A DNA stretch of 64,000 nucleotides from Mallotus nudiflorus (GCA_947683625.1 CANTUR010000166.1:2635001-2699000), one strand, 5' to 3'; counted from the stretch's first letter, positions 11,801-25,691 are shown. Program-made: numbers and translations. Notes: generated by a model not told the origin, from the sequence alone.

Positions 11801-14012
11801 ATCTGGAGTAGTTGCTAGACCTAGACCCACCTCAATGCTACTAAGATTGCGATTATGCAATTTTTATATTATATTTTTGAATGATACAATTATAAACATT
11901 GTCAATGCATAAAAAGTATGACATTATATTTGATCTACTTAATACATATGATAAAATATCTTTTTACGAGTTTAAAATATTGGATAGAGATGCAATACCA
12001 ACTTCCTAATTCGATAATACTATACCATTAAATTTAATCATTATGCTATTGATCCAAATAAAAAAAAAAGATGACATTGTAAAATCTGTTAGTTGGAATA
12101 TCATATCATATTCATTAAACCATAAATGAGGTGAACTGAGCACAAAAAAGACCTTTCTTTAGAAAAGAAAAGAAAAGAAAATGGCAGAAAAAAAGACCTC
12201 AAGGAGAGCAAGATTGTCAAAACTTTTTTTGTTTTTGTGGGAATCTATTTTGAATTCAAAACAGAAAATAATGAACTTTTATAAAGCGTAGGTAGATAAA
12301 AATTGAGATACTTAATATTTTTTTTCAACCACTTCAAGCACATAAATAAGTGAAGGAATGGAAGGTTGCCCAGTGAAGTGTATAATTTCTTTAACATATT
12401 AATTGCTTCATCATTCTTCAAGTTTTTTTATTTTTAAATAAAGAAAAAATAAGTAAATAAAGAGAAAGCTACTAAGCGAATTGAAGGCAGAGTATTACGG
12501 TAGAATATATAAGACAAATATTATTTTTATATTTGTAAAATCTCGAGTTTAATTTAGAGCATAATTTATAGGAAAAAAAAATTCTTGAACAATTTAAAAA
12601 AAATCTAACAGCTGTGAAGTGGTTGGCAAAGATTAGCTGCAACTTTTGGAATATGGAATAACTAATTTCAGAGAAGACTACAAGAAACAAAAATAGACTG
12701 AACCATGCACCCCTGGGTGGGGTGAGGTGAGGGTTGTTTGAAAGATAATCGTTATTCAATTTCAAAGTACTAAAATGTCCATGTCATCGATGAATAGTAC
12801 GAAATTAACATTTTTAGTTAAAAAAACGATTTCTCGACTCCCTTTAATCTCCAACACTGGTAATGAGCCCTGACATATCGTTCAGTTGTTCAAAAAAAAA
12901 AAAAAGAAATGCCATATCACTTTTCTCAAGCTGGAGAGATTTTTGCTTATACTTGTATTTTACACCATATGATTATATATAAGATAAATAAATTAAGTAT
13001 AAAACAGTTGGTTAATAAAAATAAAATACTTAATTTTATTATTTAAATCTAACGGTTAGATATATTATACTAAAGATATGTTTGAATGAAGTTAAATATT
13101 ATTTCTGTAATATATTAATCCTCTTTTCCTTATTTGATAAATTTTAAAAATTTAAAATTAATATTTAACCTTCTTAATGATTGAGTTCATTTATATATAT
13201 TTTTATTAATTTAATTGAGATTAGGTTAAACACTTGTAATAATAAAAATATATTTTTTAAAAAATATTTTTTATTTTTAAAAAAATATTTTTTATTTTTT
13301 TATTTTTCTACTTTTATCATATTACTTTAATTTTTTTTATATTAAAAAACTACTAATCAAATTTATAAAAAAGGTACCAATCAATTTAAATTTTTATTAT
13401 AATTTTTATATTATTTTTTAAAGTGCATAGAAATATATTATTTAAATAATTATATAAATATTTAAAATTTTAAATAATTATTTATTTATTTTTATTATTT
13501 TTTAATAATGAATTTAATAAACTATAAATATCATTTAGTAATTTATCAATTATCATTAATTTATCAAATAAATTAACAACTTAATTATTACTTTTTTTTT
13601 TGTCAACTTAATCCGCAACCTCAGTATAAATTAAAAATATCCCTTCAAACAATACAAATATCAAAAATCATATTCTAAAAGGAGAATCTTTGTGCACCTG
13701 TAAGTACACCATTTTACTCTATAGTAAGTAATCATTGTTTGAGGATAGTAGGTTCGACCGCACCCCATTCTGACTTTCTCTCCTACGGTGTTAGAAATTA
13801 ACCAGGCTAAAAAAAATAACCATTGGTCCATTTGGCCCATACCAACACATGGGGAAGGCTCTTCGTTTGGTAGAATCTGGCATTATAAGGCAGAAATTTT
13901 GAAAAATAAGTAAATAAATTAAAGCAGCAACAGCGGAAGCAGGAGGAAAGATAAGCAGCTTTCAGGGCATGACGCTGCAGCAAATGCAAATAGGCTTCTG
14001 GGTTTTTATTTG
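8895..14012. other. 5-kb AT-rich gene-poor spacer
   Basis: The spacer holds the CSA promoter on its left side and the NPGR1-like promoter and probable first untranslated exon on its right. Most is A/T homopolymer-rich with no coding signature. One slightly less AT-rich stretch, 9951-10414, has two overlapping open minus-strand frames of about 93 and 123 codons. They match no family I recognise and lack a convincing start, so I do not call a gene there. Confidence 0.5.
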
Positions 14013-14471
14013 GTGAGTCCAATGTTCTGCACTCTTGTTTGTCTCACTCGTTTCATTTCCTGCAAATATTTAATTTTTTTTTTTTTTTTTTATATTGCAT
14101 TTTGTCTCCTTCTTCGTCTCTTTAAGTACCTTCTCTTTCTCCCTTCGGTTTTTGCTTTTTTATTTTCATTTGTTTATGTTCAAAATTTTCTGGGTATTCT
14201 GTCTATGTATGCTTTGGATTCTGGGTTCCTTTTTCGTTTAACATGTGTCTCTGTTCTTCTTTACGGATCTCCATTGTTGTATTCTGATCTAAGTACTGGT
14301 ACAGACCGCATTTGTACTGTGACACAGAAGCTTTTATATAAAACCTTCTTTTTAAGGTTCTGTAGTATAATAATTTGAAATGGGTTGTTTATGTTTAATT
14401 GTTTATAGTTTGGTTTGTAAATAAGTTGGTTTTTGACAAAAAGAACTTTTTCTTTTTCATGTGTATTACAG
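14013..14471 (+). other. Probable 5'-UTR intron of the NPGR1-like gene
   Basis: A consensus donor (TTTG|GTGAGTCC) at 14013 and an acceptor (TATTACAG|GTGAAAG) ending at 14471 would remove a T-rich 459-nt stretch. The 64-nt leader from 14472 to the ATG at 14536 has no earlier ATG. It is inferred from splice sites only. Confidence 0.5.
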
Positions 14472-14535
14472 GTGAAAGTTTTCGTATAGGACAAGAAGAA
14501 ATCCTCCAAGTTTCTGCTTTGCGTTGTTATTGAAG

Positions 14536-17500
14536 ATGTTGTGTGCTTGCTCAGGGGAGCAATTTAAGTTTGAAGAGGCACCGCAATCTCCAGAATCATT
14601 AGCCACGAGGGATTTTTCAGCTAGTGGCCTTTCATCTAGAACTAATGGAGACTGGGAATCCAGACTTGAAGATATTCAAGTTGATGAAGCTGAATCCACT
14701 CTAAAAGAAGCTCTCTCATTGAATTATGAGGTGGGTTTGGTTAATTGACTTTTTTTTTTTTTTTTTTTTTTTGCGCTTTTCAATCTGTTGTTGTAGCTTC
14801 TGATTTGTGAATTTTTGGTTTAATGAGTTACAGGAAGCCAGGGCATTGCTAGGAAGGCTTGAATATCAGAGAGGAAATTTTGATGCTGCCCTTCAGGTAT
14901 TTCAGGGTATTGACATTAGAAGTTTATCTCCTAAAATGACAATGGCCATTGTTGAAAGAACTCGGCAAAGAAAGCAGCGTGCCAAAGGTTATATTGTGGC
15001 TTCTGGTGTTATGTCTATGCATTCAGTGAGTCTACTTCTTGAAGCAATCCTACTTAAAGCAAGATCACTTGAGGAACTGGGGCGTTGTAGAGGTATTATA
15101 TTTTCAAATCCAGATAGCTTGAAGTCGTTCTGAAAGTATTTGCATGTGCCTTCGTGCTAATCAGAATTTGATATTGCATTAATTTTTATATCAACTTGTC
15201 TCTTTACTTTTTTTTTCCCTTTCTGAATAACTTGATGGATACATAAGCTTAATTTTCTCAATTTGTTCTCAATTTCTTAAAATAAACAGACGTTAAATTC
15301 CAATAGATTCTGATACTCATTATATTCGAACAGAGGCTGCAAAGGAGTGCAGAATTATTCTGGACATTGTTGAATCAGCATTACCTAATGGTATGCCTGA
15401 AGGGGTTGGTGAAGATTGCAAATTGGAAGAAATGTTTCACAAAGCATTGGAGTTGCTGCCCATTCTGTGGATAAAAGCAGGCTTACTTGATGAAGCTATC
15501 ACTTCATATCGCCGGGCTCTAGTCAGGCCATGGAATCTAGGTCCACAAAGGTTGGCTGGAGTGCAAAAAGACTTAGCTTCCATTTTACTCTATGGTGCTG
15601 TTGAATCAAAAATTCCCCCTCAGTTTCAAACATGGGGTCCAGTCAGCCCCAGCAGCAGTATAGAGGAAGCAATACTTTTGTTGTTGGTACTCATGAATAA
15701 GGTAGCTTATGGGGAAATCAAGTGGGATGAAGAAATCATAGAGCATCTGACCTATGCGCTCTCAATAATTGAGCATTTTGAGTTATTAGCAGAGCATGTG
15801 GAGCAGGCCCTTCCAGGTGTATATAACCGGGCTGATAGATGGTACTTCCTTGCTCTTTGTTACAGTGCTGCCGGTCAGAACGAAGCAGCTTTGAACCTAA
15901 TAAGGAAAATTTCCGGATTCTCAGAATCAAAGCACAAACCTCATATCCCTTCCTTTCTATTGGGAGCAAAATTGTGCTCCCTAGATCCAAAGAATTCTCA
16001 TGATGGAATTAATTTTGCTCGTAAAGTGATTAGCTTGGCAAATCATAAACAACATTTCATGGGTGAAGCCCATAAATTCCTTGGTGTTTGCTATGGGCAT
16101 GCTGCAAGAATTTGCTTATCTGACTCTGAAAGAATTCTTCTGCAGGAAGAGTCTTTGAACTCCCTAAACCATGCTGCTCTAAATAGGCAGGAGGATCCTG
16201 AAGTGATGTATAGCCTTGCACTTGAAAACATACTGCAAAGGAACATAGACACAGCTTTTAAAAATGCAATGACTTATGCTGAAACCATGGGTGGTTATTC
16301 GGTTAAAGGCTGGAAGTTATTAGCCCTAGTTATTTCTGCCCAGCAGCGTTTCAGGGATGCTGAGATAGTTGTTGAGTTTGCTTTGGATGAGGCTGAGAGG
16401 AAGGATCAGTTTGAGCTTCTTAGATTGAAAGCTGTGCTTCAAATTGCTCAGGAGCATCCCAAGCAAGCAATAGAAACATACAGAATATTGCTCTCTCTTA
16501 TTCAAGCACAGAGGGATCTTCAAGCTAAGAACAATGATCATACACATATCTTTGAGCATGAGGTTTGTATTCATTAGACGTGCATGCATCTCTAATTTTT
16601 ATGGATATCCTCAAGTTTAAAAAATGAGTCAATGCAAGAAACACAAATTGCGTGAAACTGGCTACTACTACCATTTTTTATTAAGCACCATAATTGACAT
16701 GTTTGTAGTTAACTTTGATGCTTGACAAATTTCACCTTCAGAAAACACATCTGCACCTGCCCGTTTGTTCTTGAACAAAATCTAATCCATTAACAAGAGC
16801 ATAGAGCCAGCAAAACGATATATGCATGTGATTCTCTGTTATTTTAGTCATCCTAACTTTCAACCCTTCGTAACCTTTCTTTTAGTTGCACATATGAACT
16901 CCTGTCTCATTGATGCATCCTCCTTTCTCAGGAACTTGCATGACAAGTTCAATAAGAAGGGAGTTGTTCTAATTTTTCTTCTCTGGCAGGCACGAGCAGA
17001 AAGAAACTTGGAGCTGGAGGCCTGGCAAGATTTGGCATCCATTTACACAAAACTTGGTTTGTGGACTGACGCCCAAATTTGCTTGGACAAAGCCAAGTTG
17101 ATGGACTTTCATTCTCCCAGAAGTTGGCATACCACAGGTGGTAATACTGCCTTTATAAATTAGTCCACTGAGCACAATATTTTCTTTTCTTTATGAACCT
17201 AATTGATTGATTATTGAAAATGCTGTAGCTTAAAAATATAATACTATTCTTTATGCTCAAGTTTATAAATCTTTTAGCAGGAGCATTGTTTGATGCTCAA
17301 TCACTATACAAAGAAGCCCTGGTTTCTTTCTCGGTCTCACTCTCAATAGAACCGGACTATGTTCCAAGTATTGTTTCAACTGGAAAAGTGTTGATGAAAC
17401 TTGGAAGTCAATCATTCCCAGTTGCAAGGAGCTTCCTAATGAATGCTTTGCGCTTAGAGCCCACGAATCATGAGGCATGGTTGAATCTTGGTTTAATTTC

Positions 17501-17585
17501 AAAAATGGAAGGATCATTCCAACAGGCTGCTGACTTTTTCCAAGCTGCATACGAGCTCAGGCTGTCGGCCCCAGTAGAAAGCTAG
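14536..17585 (+). CDS. NPGR1: NPGR1-like TPR protein (NO POLLEN GERMINATION-related), 5 coding exons
   Basis: The gene is complete. Coding exons are 14536-14730, 14834-15092, 15334-16562, 16990-17137 and 17281-17585 (2136 nt, 711 residues; Arabidopsis NPGR1 has about 694). Phases fit at each junction. The N-terminus is MLCACSGEQFKFEEAPQSPE, followed by ESLATRDFSASGLSSR and the first TPR-like helices (EEARALLGRLEYQRGNFDAA). More TPR-type helices occur throughout, and the C-terminus is HEAWLNLGLISKMEG...AAYELRLSAPVES. Family knowledge: NPG proteins bind calmodulin, and NPG1 is needed for pollen germination. They resemble animal TTC7 and help to hold PI4K-alpha-1 at the plasma membrane with HYCCIN and EFOP partners. 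The start is set by the family N-terminus; four upstream in-frame codons begin with TTG, not ATG. The last exon, its intron and 3' flank are duplicated at 55219-57564. Confidence 0.93.
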
Positions 17586-18378
17586 TTTGATATTTATTTG
17601 CCCACTATTTTAAGCAAACACCTCCGGGGATCTTTATGAAGTATATTTAACATCAAATATGCCATTGGGTTCAATTGTTAGCAACAACAGAAAAAGGGCT
17701 ACGGCTAGATACCTTGTGTTTATTCCACTCAAGTCCCTGTAGTAATAGATTCCTATGATTCATTTGTATTTTGTATAGCAAATCGTGCTGTTTCAATTAT
17801 TTTTGTTGATATTTTTTAAGCATGACATTTGGATTAATGGATTAATCGGGAAAATTCGTTGAGCAAAAGTTCTGTTACAAGCCGAAAAATGCACAATTCT
17901 TTTCTGATGTAGCATTCATTTTATTTTGTTTTTAATACATGATAAATTTTAATAAATATAGGGATTATAATAAAATTCCTCACTCTTTTGGTACTTTGAT
18001 AATCTTCAGAGGAAAACAGGCTGTTGTGGTTTGAACTTGATCTCATGCCCTACAATGATCATTGAACTATCAGCCAATTGATTCACGGCATGCACTTGAC
18101 TACTGAATTATTAGCCAAATGACGGCTTTGATGCTATAATAATTATTATGCCTGTTTTGATCTCACATGCTTGGCATACATCAATCTAAACTTTTTTGTT
18201 GGTTGCCTCTAGAATTTCAATATAGATCATACTGATTTCAGGAGATTATAATACAACAAGCTGTACAATATTCATTGAGGTTTTTTTCCATATGTAACAC
18301 CAGCATGCGCAAGAAAACAAGAAGAAAAAGCAGCAAAATACAGGAAAATGTATATTACAGGTACATGATAAATCTTCA
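17586..18378. other. Convergent intergenic region (3' ends of NPGR1-like and YSL7-like genes)
   Basis: It holds the two 3' UTRs. The first 470 bp (to 18055) reappear in the duplicated fragment at 57094-57564, so the copy was made from genomic DNA and not from spliced mRNA. No other gene is seen. Confidence 0.65.
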
Positions 18379-20955
18379 TCACTGAAGTCCTAGGAACTTA
18401 TCAATCCTACTATTTGTTCCCCTGTTGAAAAACCTCATACAGATAGGAGCTTTGACCCCTGCAAGAGCCAGGATTGAGCTAGGCAAAACCCAGATGCCAT
18501 CTCCACAAATTAAACCAGAAGCTACTGCTGGTGCAAAAGCATCTGCCTTGGCCTTATTCGTCTTTTCCCAAACGAACAAAATCAAGCTTCCAACACACAT
18601 GTCAATAGCAAAGTATGGACCTAAATAGAAAGGTATAGCCATTGCCATTGGAAGTGGAACGAATCTTCTCCACTTCTTACCCACTCCATCTTTAATGACG
18701 TTTATTAGAACAGCAGCACCGAAGAAGCCATAGCATAGGGACAGGCAATTCTTTGGTAGAGATGAGAAGCCATCTACGCCAAGAATAGCCATACCACGGT
18801 AAACAACAGCAAAGGGGACAGGATATGTAGTATCAGGAAGACCAAGGTCTTTAAAGGCGCTGTAGAATAACCAAAAGATACAAGGAGCAATTACACAACC
18901 CATTGCTGTTCCAATTACTTGGCTAACAAACATGGACCGTGGTGAAGCCAGGGTCAAGTAGCCGGTCTTGAAATCTTGCATTAGATCAGACGCTGTGGAG
19001 ACAATATTCATCATTACTCCACATGCTGCTAACCCAGCTAAAACTCCACCATGGGAAGCTCCAGCCCATGCTCCAATGGTGAAAATAGCAAGTTTTCCGT
19101 AAGTGGATGCAAGTGACCAGTCTGTTAGTCCACAACCATATGCATTGCAGAAAGCTAAAACTGGTGCGAATATGTAGATGACTATTACATAATACCATTT
19201 AAGCTGAGTAAATATGAATGGGAGAACGGCTGTAGAGATGGCAGCAATGGTGACATAACCTGCTGCCGCAAACCATGTTGGAATTTGATCTTTGAGAAAG
19301 AGTTGGGTTCGACGCTGGTCATCAAAAGAAAGCTTCTGCACCTTCAGAGGTGGACTGTCTGCAACAGGGAGGTCAGTTCTGTTGCCTTTGGACGTGAATT
19401 GATAATACATGCTTAAGATGGTTTGGCTCAGCACCTTGCAGAAGTTGTACAAACCATCACCAAGGATCATGGCAATGGCTATAAATACCTGAAGAATCGG
19501 GGACAAGATACTTAAATTTCGATAAATGGTTAGAGCCCTGAAGAGATAGAGTACTGCTTATCAGAAACTGACCTTGTAACCTTGAAGGCCATGTAAACTT
19601 GTGGCGCTAAGATCTGCCGGATACCAATCACCCTTCTTAGCATCTATTAGTGGCCACATTAGACCCCAAGACAGGATTCCTCCAAGTAGCACTGATACGT
19701 TTATGATATAAGGGCAAATCATCCCCACTCCCACATATGTTGCCGAGAAATCAAAGAAAAACCTATAGATATAAATATGGAGAGATCAACCAAAACGAAA
19801 CGAGCTAAAATGATAGTTGTTAACTATTAAAAAGAAGAAAGAGTAAATGATAGTATATACTTATTGTCTTTAGCTTTGAGCCCAAAAGTAGGGAAGTTTG
19901 AGAAACCACAATAATCTTCTTCAGCTTCGAAGAACCATTGGAAGAAAGACCACAAGAAGCTGAAGGAGAAGAACTTGCCAAGCTCTCTAACTTGTTTCCT
20001 ACAAGAGTGGAACAGGTGCAATATGCTTGTCAAATCGTGTCAAAAATTTCTGTTGTGATAACTTATAATTAAGACAAATTGGCTGTGTTAAGTGCCTTAC
20101 TTAGCCAGCTTGGCTCCTTCAGGAGTGTGGAAGCTATTGATCAAATGAGCAGTTGCAGTACCGCTTGGGTAAGTCAACTTGAAGTCTATAATCATGATCT
20201 GATGTAAATCACGACACATAAGAGTCACAAATAAATAAAGTAGTGGTAGCATTTAAGCTTGTTTCTTTAGCAGAGTGCATGTGATTACCTTTCGCAAAGG
20301 CACCACAGAGAAGAGGCCAAGAAAACTAACAACAAAAAGAAAGGCAATCATCCATCCTAAAGATGGGTTTTTGATATTTGTTATATAATTATCTTCTGAT
20401 GATTGTTGAGCAATGCGTTCACTCATTCCAAAGAGGTAACTCCCAAAGCCTCCTGAAAATAATCATAGAACAAAGATTCAGATTCTAGTACGTATATACA
20501 AGTTAAACTCATCCGAAGAACAGAGTAATACCGCTAAAGGCAATGCCAGAAGAGGCTACAACGCATGTTTGAATAACAGTGTTCTCCTGCCTAGTAAATG
20601 GCAGCTTCAAAAGGCCAGATTTTTCAAGAATCTTAGTCCAAGTCCTTATAAAGAAAAATCCCAAGAGACCAGCAGAGACGTTGAGAGAAGGGATGATCCC
20701 TGTTGTGAGGCTGAGCTTCATCACTATAAAGCTGAACAGTATGCTCAAAATAAAGCTCGCCCCCAAAGCCCTCCACGTCAGCTGCTCTCTCCATGATGGC
20801 ACCCTTTGGTTCTTGAATATCTGCTCTACTGACAACTCCCCTTCTTCTGTTCCTTCTTCTTCTTCGCTTGGCTTAATGCATCTGTTGTTAATGGATTCTG
20901 CATGTTCCATATCCAAGTTACATTCCACTCCTTCCCTCCCACTGACATGGCTCAT
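18379..20955 (-). CDS. YSL7: YSL7-like metal-nicotianamine transporter (OPT superfamily), 6 exons
   Basis: The gene is complete. Exons (minus): 20955-20532, 20452-20289, 20198-20101, 19998-19861, 19762-19573, 19488-18379 (2124 nt, 707 residues; YSL proteins are about 670-720). Phases fit throughout. An acidic cytosolic N-terminus (EEEEGTEEGELSVEQIFKN) precedes many hydrophobic membrane segments. YSL hallmarks include TTGIIPSLNVSAGLLGFFF, RQENTVIQTCVVASSGIAFS, FDFSATYVGVGMICPY, VFIAIAMILGDGLYNF and GDGIWVLPSSILALAGVKAP. Family knowledge: YSL proteins move Fe/Cu/Zn chelated to nicotianamine across plasma or internal membranes; the YSL5/7/8 branch also includes a transporter of the peptide syringolin A. 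An in-frame ATG at 21066 lies upstream of the TATA-like box at 21024-21030, so I take 20955 as the start. The subtype (YSL7 rather than YSL5/8) is by resemblance only. Confidence 0.92.
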
Positions 20956-21023
20956 TTTGCCCCTTGCTGCTCTCCTTAGAAAATGTGGAATCTTAGGAAT
21001 GTGTATATTCTGAGTGTGGCTAG

Positions 21024-21030
21024 ATTTATA
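21024..21030 (-). promoter_or_regulatory. TATA box of the YSL7-like gene
   Basis: Reading the minus strand, GATATAAATC lies about 70 bp before the ATG at 20955. A start site some 30 bp downstream (near 20995) would exclude the more upstream in-frame ATG at 21066. Confidence 0.55.
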
Positions 21031-21066
21031 TCGGTGTCTGTATAAATCAAGTTGGAATCCGTCCAT

Positions 21067-22841
21067 AAATATTAAATAGGAAGTTGCCAACGTTGGTCAC
21101 ATCAAGAAGAAATTCATGACGCGAACAAAATGGCAAAAGGACGAACTAATGATCCAAATGCCAACATAGTTGTCCCGTAACGCCAAGTCACCAGCAATTG
21201 CAGAACTATCCTAAACATAGGCAATTTGTCTTCATGAAGTTCTTCTTCTCACACTTTGAGAGCACCTTAATTTATCAGTTGAATTGTTTTTTGTGTGGAA
21301 ATTTTTGGTGCTGGATGATATATTCTGTTCAGCGTTAGTTCACATTGTGGGTGTGCTTTTATCTTATGCTTGGAATTTACGATGCTTCACTTGGAGGGCG
21401 GAGCACCAACGTTCATAAAATTTCATTAACTTTAATTACAAATTTAAGTGAATGTATTTGAATTAAATAAAAATTATATAAAATTAATTTACAAGTTCAA
21501 CTTTTATTTTTGTGGAATTACAATTATTTATAACTAAATTAATTCTTATTAATAAAATCTATTTAGCCATTAAGCCGTGGGGAGTAGTGGTACAACCCTT
21601 CTAGTTGTTTATCTGTTATTTTATCTGAAGTTTCTTGAATAAAACTATCATTTTCCTAAAAAAAAAAAAATGTTTGATTTAGATAAATTTATAATTTATT
21701 TGCAAATGAATTATATTTAAATTTCATTTGGAAATGAATGGTTATCTTAGTGGAATTGAACAAAAAAGAGGTAATTATACAAGTGCTACATTGTTACATT
21801 TCAGAAACACTCTGAAGAAATGGTTACATTGTTCTTTCTGTACTCTGAAAAGTTACAACGAACCTGTGAAAGATATTTACAACTCTCATGGAACAACTTT
21901 TGCAAAGACATTAACAATTTGACCTTCAGAATGACAGAAACTGGCAGGTAATAATGCACACTGTTACATGGACAAATCCTGTTGCAAGTATAGCACATGG
22001 AACAAGGCCTCAAAATTGGATTGTGCAACTGAAAACTAGTACATATATTGAAATCTTAATTTTGAGAAATTACACATGTAAAACAGTTTGTTAAACAGGA
22101 TGTTTAAATATAAATTTTTACCAATTACACATTTTCCTAAAAATGAAGCTGACAGCATCAGAAGGTAACATCAAAATAAGAGTTAGACGCTGCTACCATC
22201 TTGTTCCTAACGCATGGGATACTTCATCACCATTTAAATTTCTGCAAATTACTGATCCTGAGAATTTTCATCCTAAACCATTAAATAATAAAAATTTGTA
22301 ACACATACTACAGAAAACCAAGCTCTATAACCTAAGAGAAAAGTGAAACACATCATGCAATGCTAAAAAATAGTTTTTTGAAGATTTCTCTAACCTAGAA
22401 TAAAATCCACAGCAGCATCAAAAAGCGCTTAACCTCAGCCCATCTGCCACTGCATTAAGAGCAAGAGCACAAACCAACGGTCAAAACTTTCACAGCATAT
22501 GAAATCGGACAAATGGAAATGGGATGGCAGATATTGGATCATGATTAAATTGTCAAAAATTTTAGCAGTTTAGTATTCTATCATATCATTTATCCCCAGG
22601 AAGTAACTGGGGTGGAGGGATGGGGAAGTTTTAAGAAGACAGAAACATTTAAAACAGGTTCGCCTTTATTAGAATTTGCAGATTGTTTTGCCATGCCCTG
22701 AAATTGTGCACGTGCAGCTTGATAGATAATTGTAACAAAAATTTTGAAATATGTGCTCCAAGACGTGTATAAATTCCACTTTGCTAAAGATAATATTTGT
22801 AGTGTGTAATTTGCCTTTAGAATACAATTAAATTTGGGTTT
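21067..22841. other. Intergenic region with possible relic 3' exons (minus)
   Basis: It lies between the YSL7-like gene and the left end of the retroelement block. On the minus strand, a splice-like context near 22450 (CTCTTAATGCAG|TGGCAG) and a short frame ending ...NGDEVSHALGTRW-stop near 22200 look like the tail of a gene whose body is missing. I recognise no family. The rest is AT-rich and empty to my eye. Confidence 0.3.
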
Positions 22842-25691
22842 TTGTAATGTTGTTTAATGCAGAATTAATTTATGATAGAGAATTAATTTCTACAAAAAAC
22901 TAACTCTCTATTTACATAAGATGAATGAGTGGTTATAATTTGATAATAGACATGTCGATTTGAATAAGTAGACATATTTTTTGACAATAGTCATATATTT
23001 TTGTTAAAAGATATGATTATATTTGACTATTTTAAAAATGTCTAACAATCTCCTGCCATTTTCAAAATATAACCAAAACATTCATTTAACAACAATTATG
23101 TAAATTATATGCATAAATAATGGTATCTTACGATTTGAACCAATATTTAGTGAAAGTTCAATACAATAAATCTAAATAATATGGTAGATTAAACTTTGAA
23201 CCAATTATTCTTATTGATAAGTTGTAGAAACATTCAACACACATAATTTAATACCCTATTACAATTACATATATATAAATGACATATTAAAGACCTTGTG
23301 TTTGTATCCTTCATAAGTGCATAAAGCTAAGCCCTTAAACTCTTTCAAGCGGCCACACTTCACACTTATATAGGTAGATCTATTAGAAGTACCCCTGCAA
23401 TTTGATATGTTGACTAAACGTCCATAGATCCATTAAAAGAGTTCAACTCGCCCTTCCTTTCTAGTAGGTTCCAAGCTCTATTAACCTTGGGATGTAATAA
23501 AATTTTAACATAGTACTTGTAATCACTCTATTGATGTACTTTAACTCTTTGAACTTGAAACTTGGTGTAATACCAAACATCATAGTTGAGGTTCCATCAA
23601 TAGTGATTTGATAAAATGGGCTTGAGACCCATTCCTCTTGACGTTTTATTTATCACGTCTCTTGGCAATGCCTTTGTTAGTGGATAAGCAAAACTTTGAC
23701 TTGATCGCACATAATCTATTGTGATCACACCATTAAAGATTAAATCTCTAACATAACTATGTCTAAGTCCAATATGTCTTAACTTTCTATTATATACATG
23801 ACTATAAGTTACTTCACTATCACAATGAATAGATATTAGTGCAACTGGCTTTGGCCATATCAGTATTTCACATAGCAAATCATGTAGCCATTCTACTTCT
23901 TTACTTGTAGAAGCTAATGCTATAAATTCATAAGCCATAGTGGAGTCTTTTATGCATGTCTATTTCTTGGAACCCCAAGATACTGCATTACCTCTAAGCA
24001 TAAACACCCACCCACTAGTGCTAGCATGATCTTCATGATCAATAACCCAACTTGCATTTGAATATCCTTCTAATACCAAAGGATAACTACTATAGTTTAT
24101 GCCATAACTCATAGTTTTCTTTAAGTACTTTAATACTCTATTGATAGCATGCCAATGCAAGTTACTTGAATTACTCGTGTACCTACTTAGCTTTCCAACT
24201 GCAAAAGCTATATCAGGTCTAGTACATGTCATGGCATAAATAAGAGAACCTATCACTTTGGCATATTCTAACTGTGATAGTGGTTTTCCCTCATTTTTTA
24301 TTAACTTGATGCTGAGATTAAAAGGAGTAGAGGCGGGATTACAATCTGAATGATTGAACTTCTTGATAAATTTTTTAATATAATAAGATTGAGTAAGAGT
24401 TATGTCATCCTTGTCTCTCAAGATCTTAATCCCAAGAATAACATTTGCCTCTCCCATATCTTTCATGGAAAAATTGTTTGATAAGAAATTTTTAGTATCC
24501 TCAACTTGTTTCAAGTTTGTACCAAAAATCAACATGTCATCAACATAAAGACATATTATGACACCATCATCACCAAATTGTTATAAACACATTTATCAGC
24601 TTGATTAATTTTAAAGCCATTAGCAAGTACTATTTGGTCAAATTTCTGGTGCCATTGTTTTGGTGCTTGTTTTAGTCCACACAAAGACTTAACAAGTTTG
24701 CACACATTCTTTTCTTACCCATAAATAACAAATCCTTCAGGTTGTTGCATATAAACCTCTTCTTCCAAATCTCCATTTAAAAATGTTGTTTTCATATTCA
24801 TTTGATGAATAACCATTTTATGGATGGAAGGTAATGCTACTAGCACTCTTATAGTAGCTATTTGAGCTATTTGAGCTATTGGAGAATATGTATCAAAATA
24901 GTCAATCCCTTGCTTTTGTGTAAAGCCTTTTGCCACTAATCTGGCCTTAAATTTATCAATAGTTCCATCAAATTTCATTTTCTTTTTAAATATCCATTTG
25001 CATCCAATTGGTTTAGAACCAGGAGGCAAGTCAACCAATTTTGATGTATTATTTCCTATTATTGAGTCTATCTCATCATTAATTGCTTCTTTCCAGAAAG
25101 TTGCATCTTGTGATTTCATGGCTTCCTTAAATGTTTGAGGATCACTTTCTGTATTATAACAATATGGTATTTGATTGCTAACTAAGTCTCTTGTTCCTTC
25201 CATAAGATATACAAAGAATTCTTCTTTATATCTTACTAGTTTCCTCTATATTCTTTTGCTCCTTTGAAGTTCAATAACTTCTTGTTCATCATTATCTATG
25301 ATTTGCTTACCTTCATCCAAGTTTAAACTATTTTTTTTCTATAAATTTATCTTTAAGTCTAGGAATCGACTTAAACCTTTGTTCATCAAATTTGACATCT
25401 CTTAATTAAATAACTATATTAATTGGAATTGAATCATTAGGTTTTATAACCATAAATCTATATGCCTTGCTATTATGTGCATATCCTATGAAAATGCACT
25501 CAACTCCCCTTTCTCCTAACTTATCCGTTTGGATTTAGGTATTTTTACTATAGCACGACATCCCCAAACTCTAAAATAATTCAAGTTTGGTTTCCTGTTA
25601 TTCTATAATTCATTTGGGGTTGTATTACTCCTTTTATTAAGAACTATGTTCAAAATGTGACATCTCCTTGGCTAAAACTAGAATTATATAT
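22842..25691 (-). mobile_element. Copia1, 3' piece: reverse transcriptase, RNase H, 3' UTR and likely 3' LTR
   Basis: Read on the minus strand, this is the pol tail of a degenerate Ty1/copia element. Integrase C-terminal/linker remains lie at 25691-25250. The RT begins near 25203 (GCKWIFKKKMKFDGTIDKFK, ARLVAKGFTQKQG) and has the YVDD active-site box (LYVDDMLIFGT) near 24545. RNase H at 24240-23597 ends MGLKPILSNHY. There are several frameshifts and stops. A purine-rich tract (GGCAGGAGAT) is followed by TGTTAGAC at 23047, which I take as the 3' LTR start. Its end may be near 22842 (...AACATTACA), but no second LTR remains to confirm it. The element continues at 48238-49012 and 54076-55218 and is split by insertions. 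It is non-functional. Confidence 0.8.

Noticed and set aside
15736..15990. Minus-strand open frame inside NPGR1 exon 3
   Set aside because: It is a shadow of the strongly supported plus-strand exon.
20956..21066. Earlier in-frame ATG for the YSL7-like gene at 21066
   Set aside because: It lies upstream of the TATA-like box at 21024-21030, and YSL proteins do not usually have this extra basic leader.
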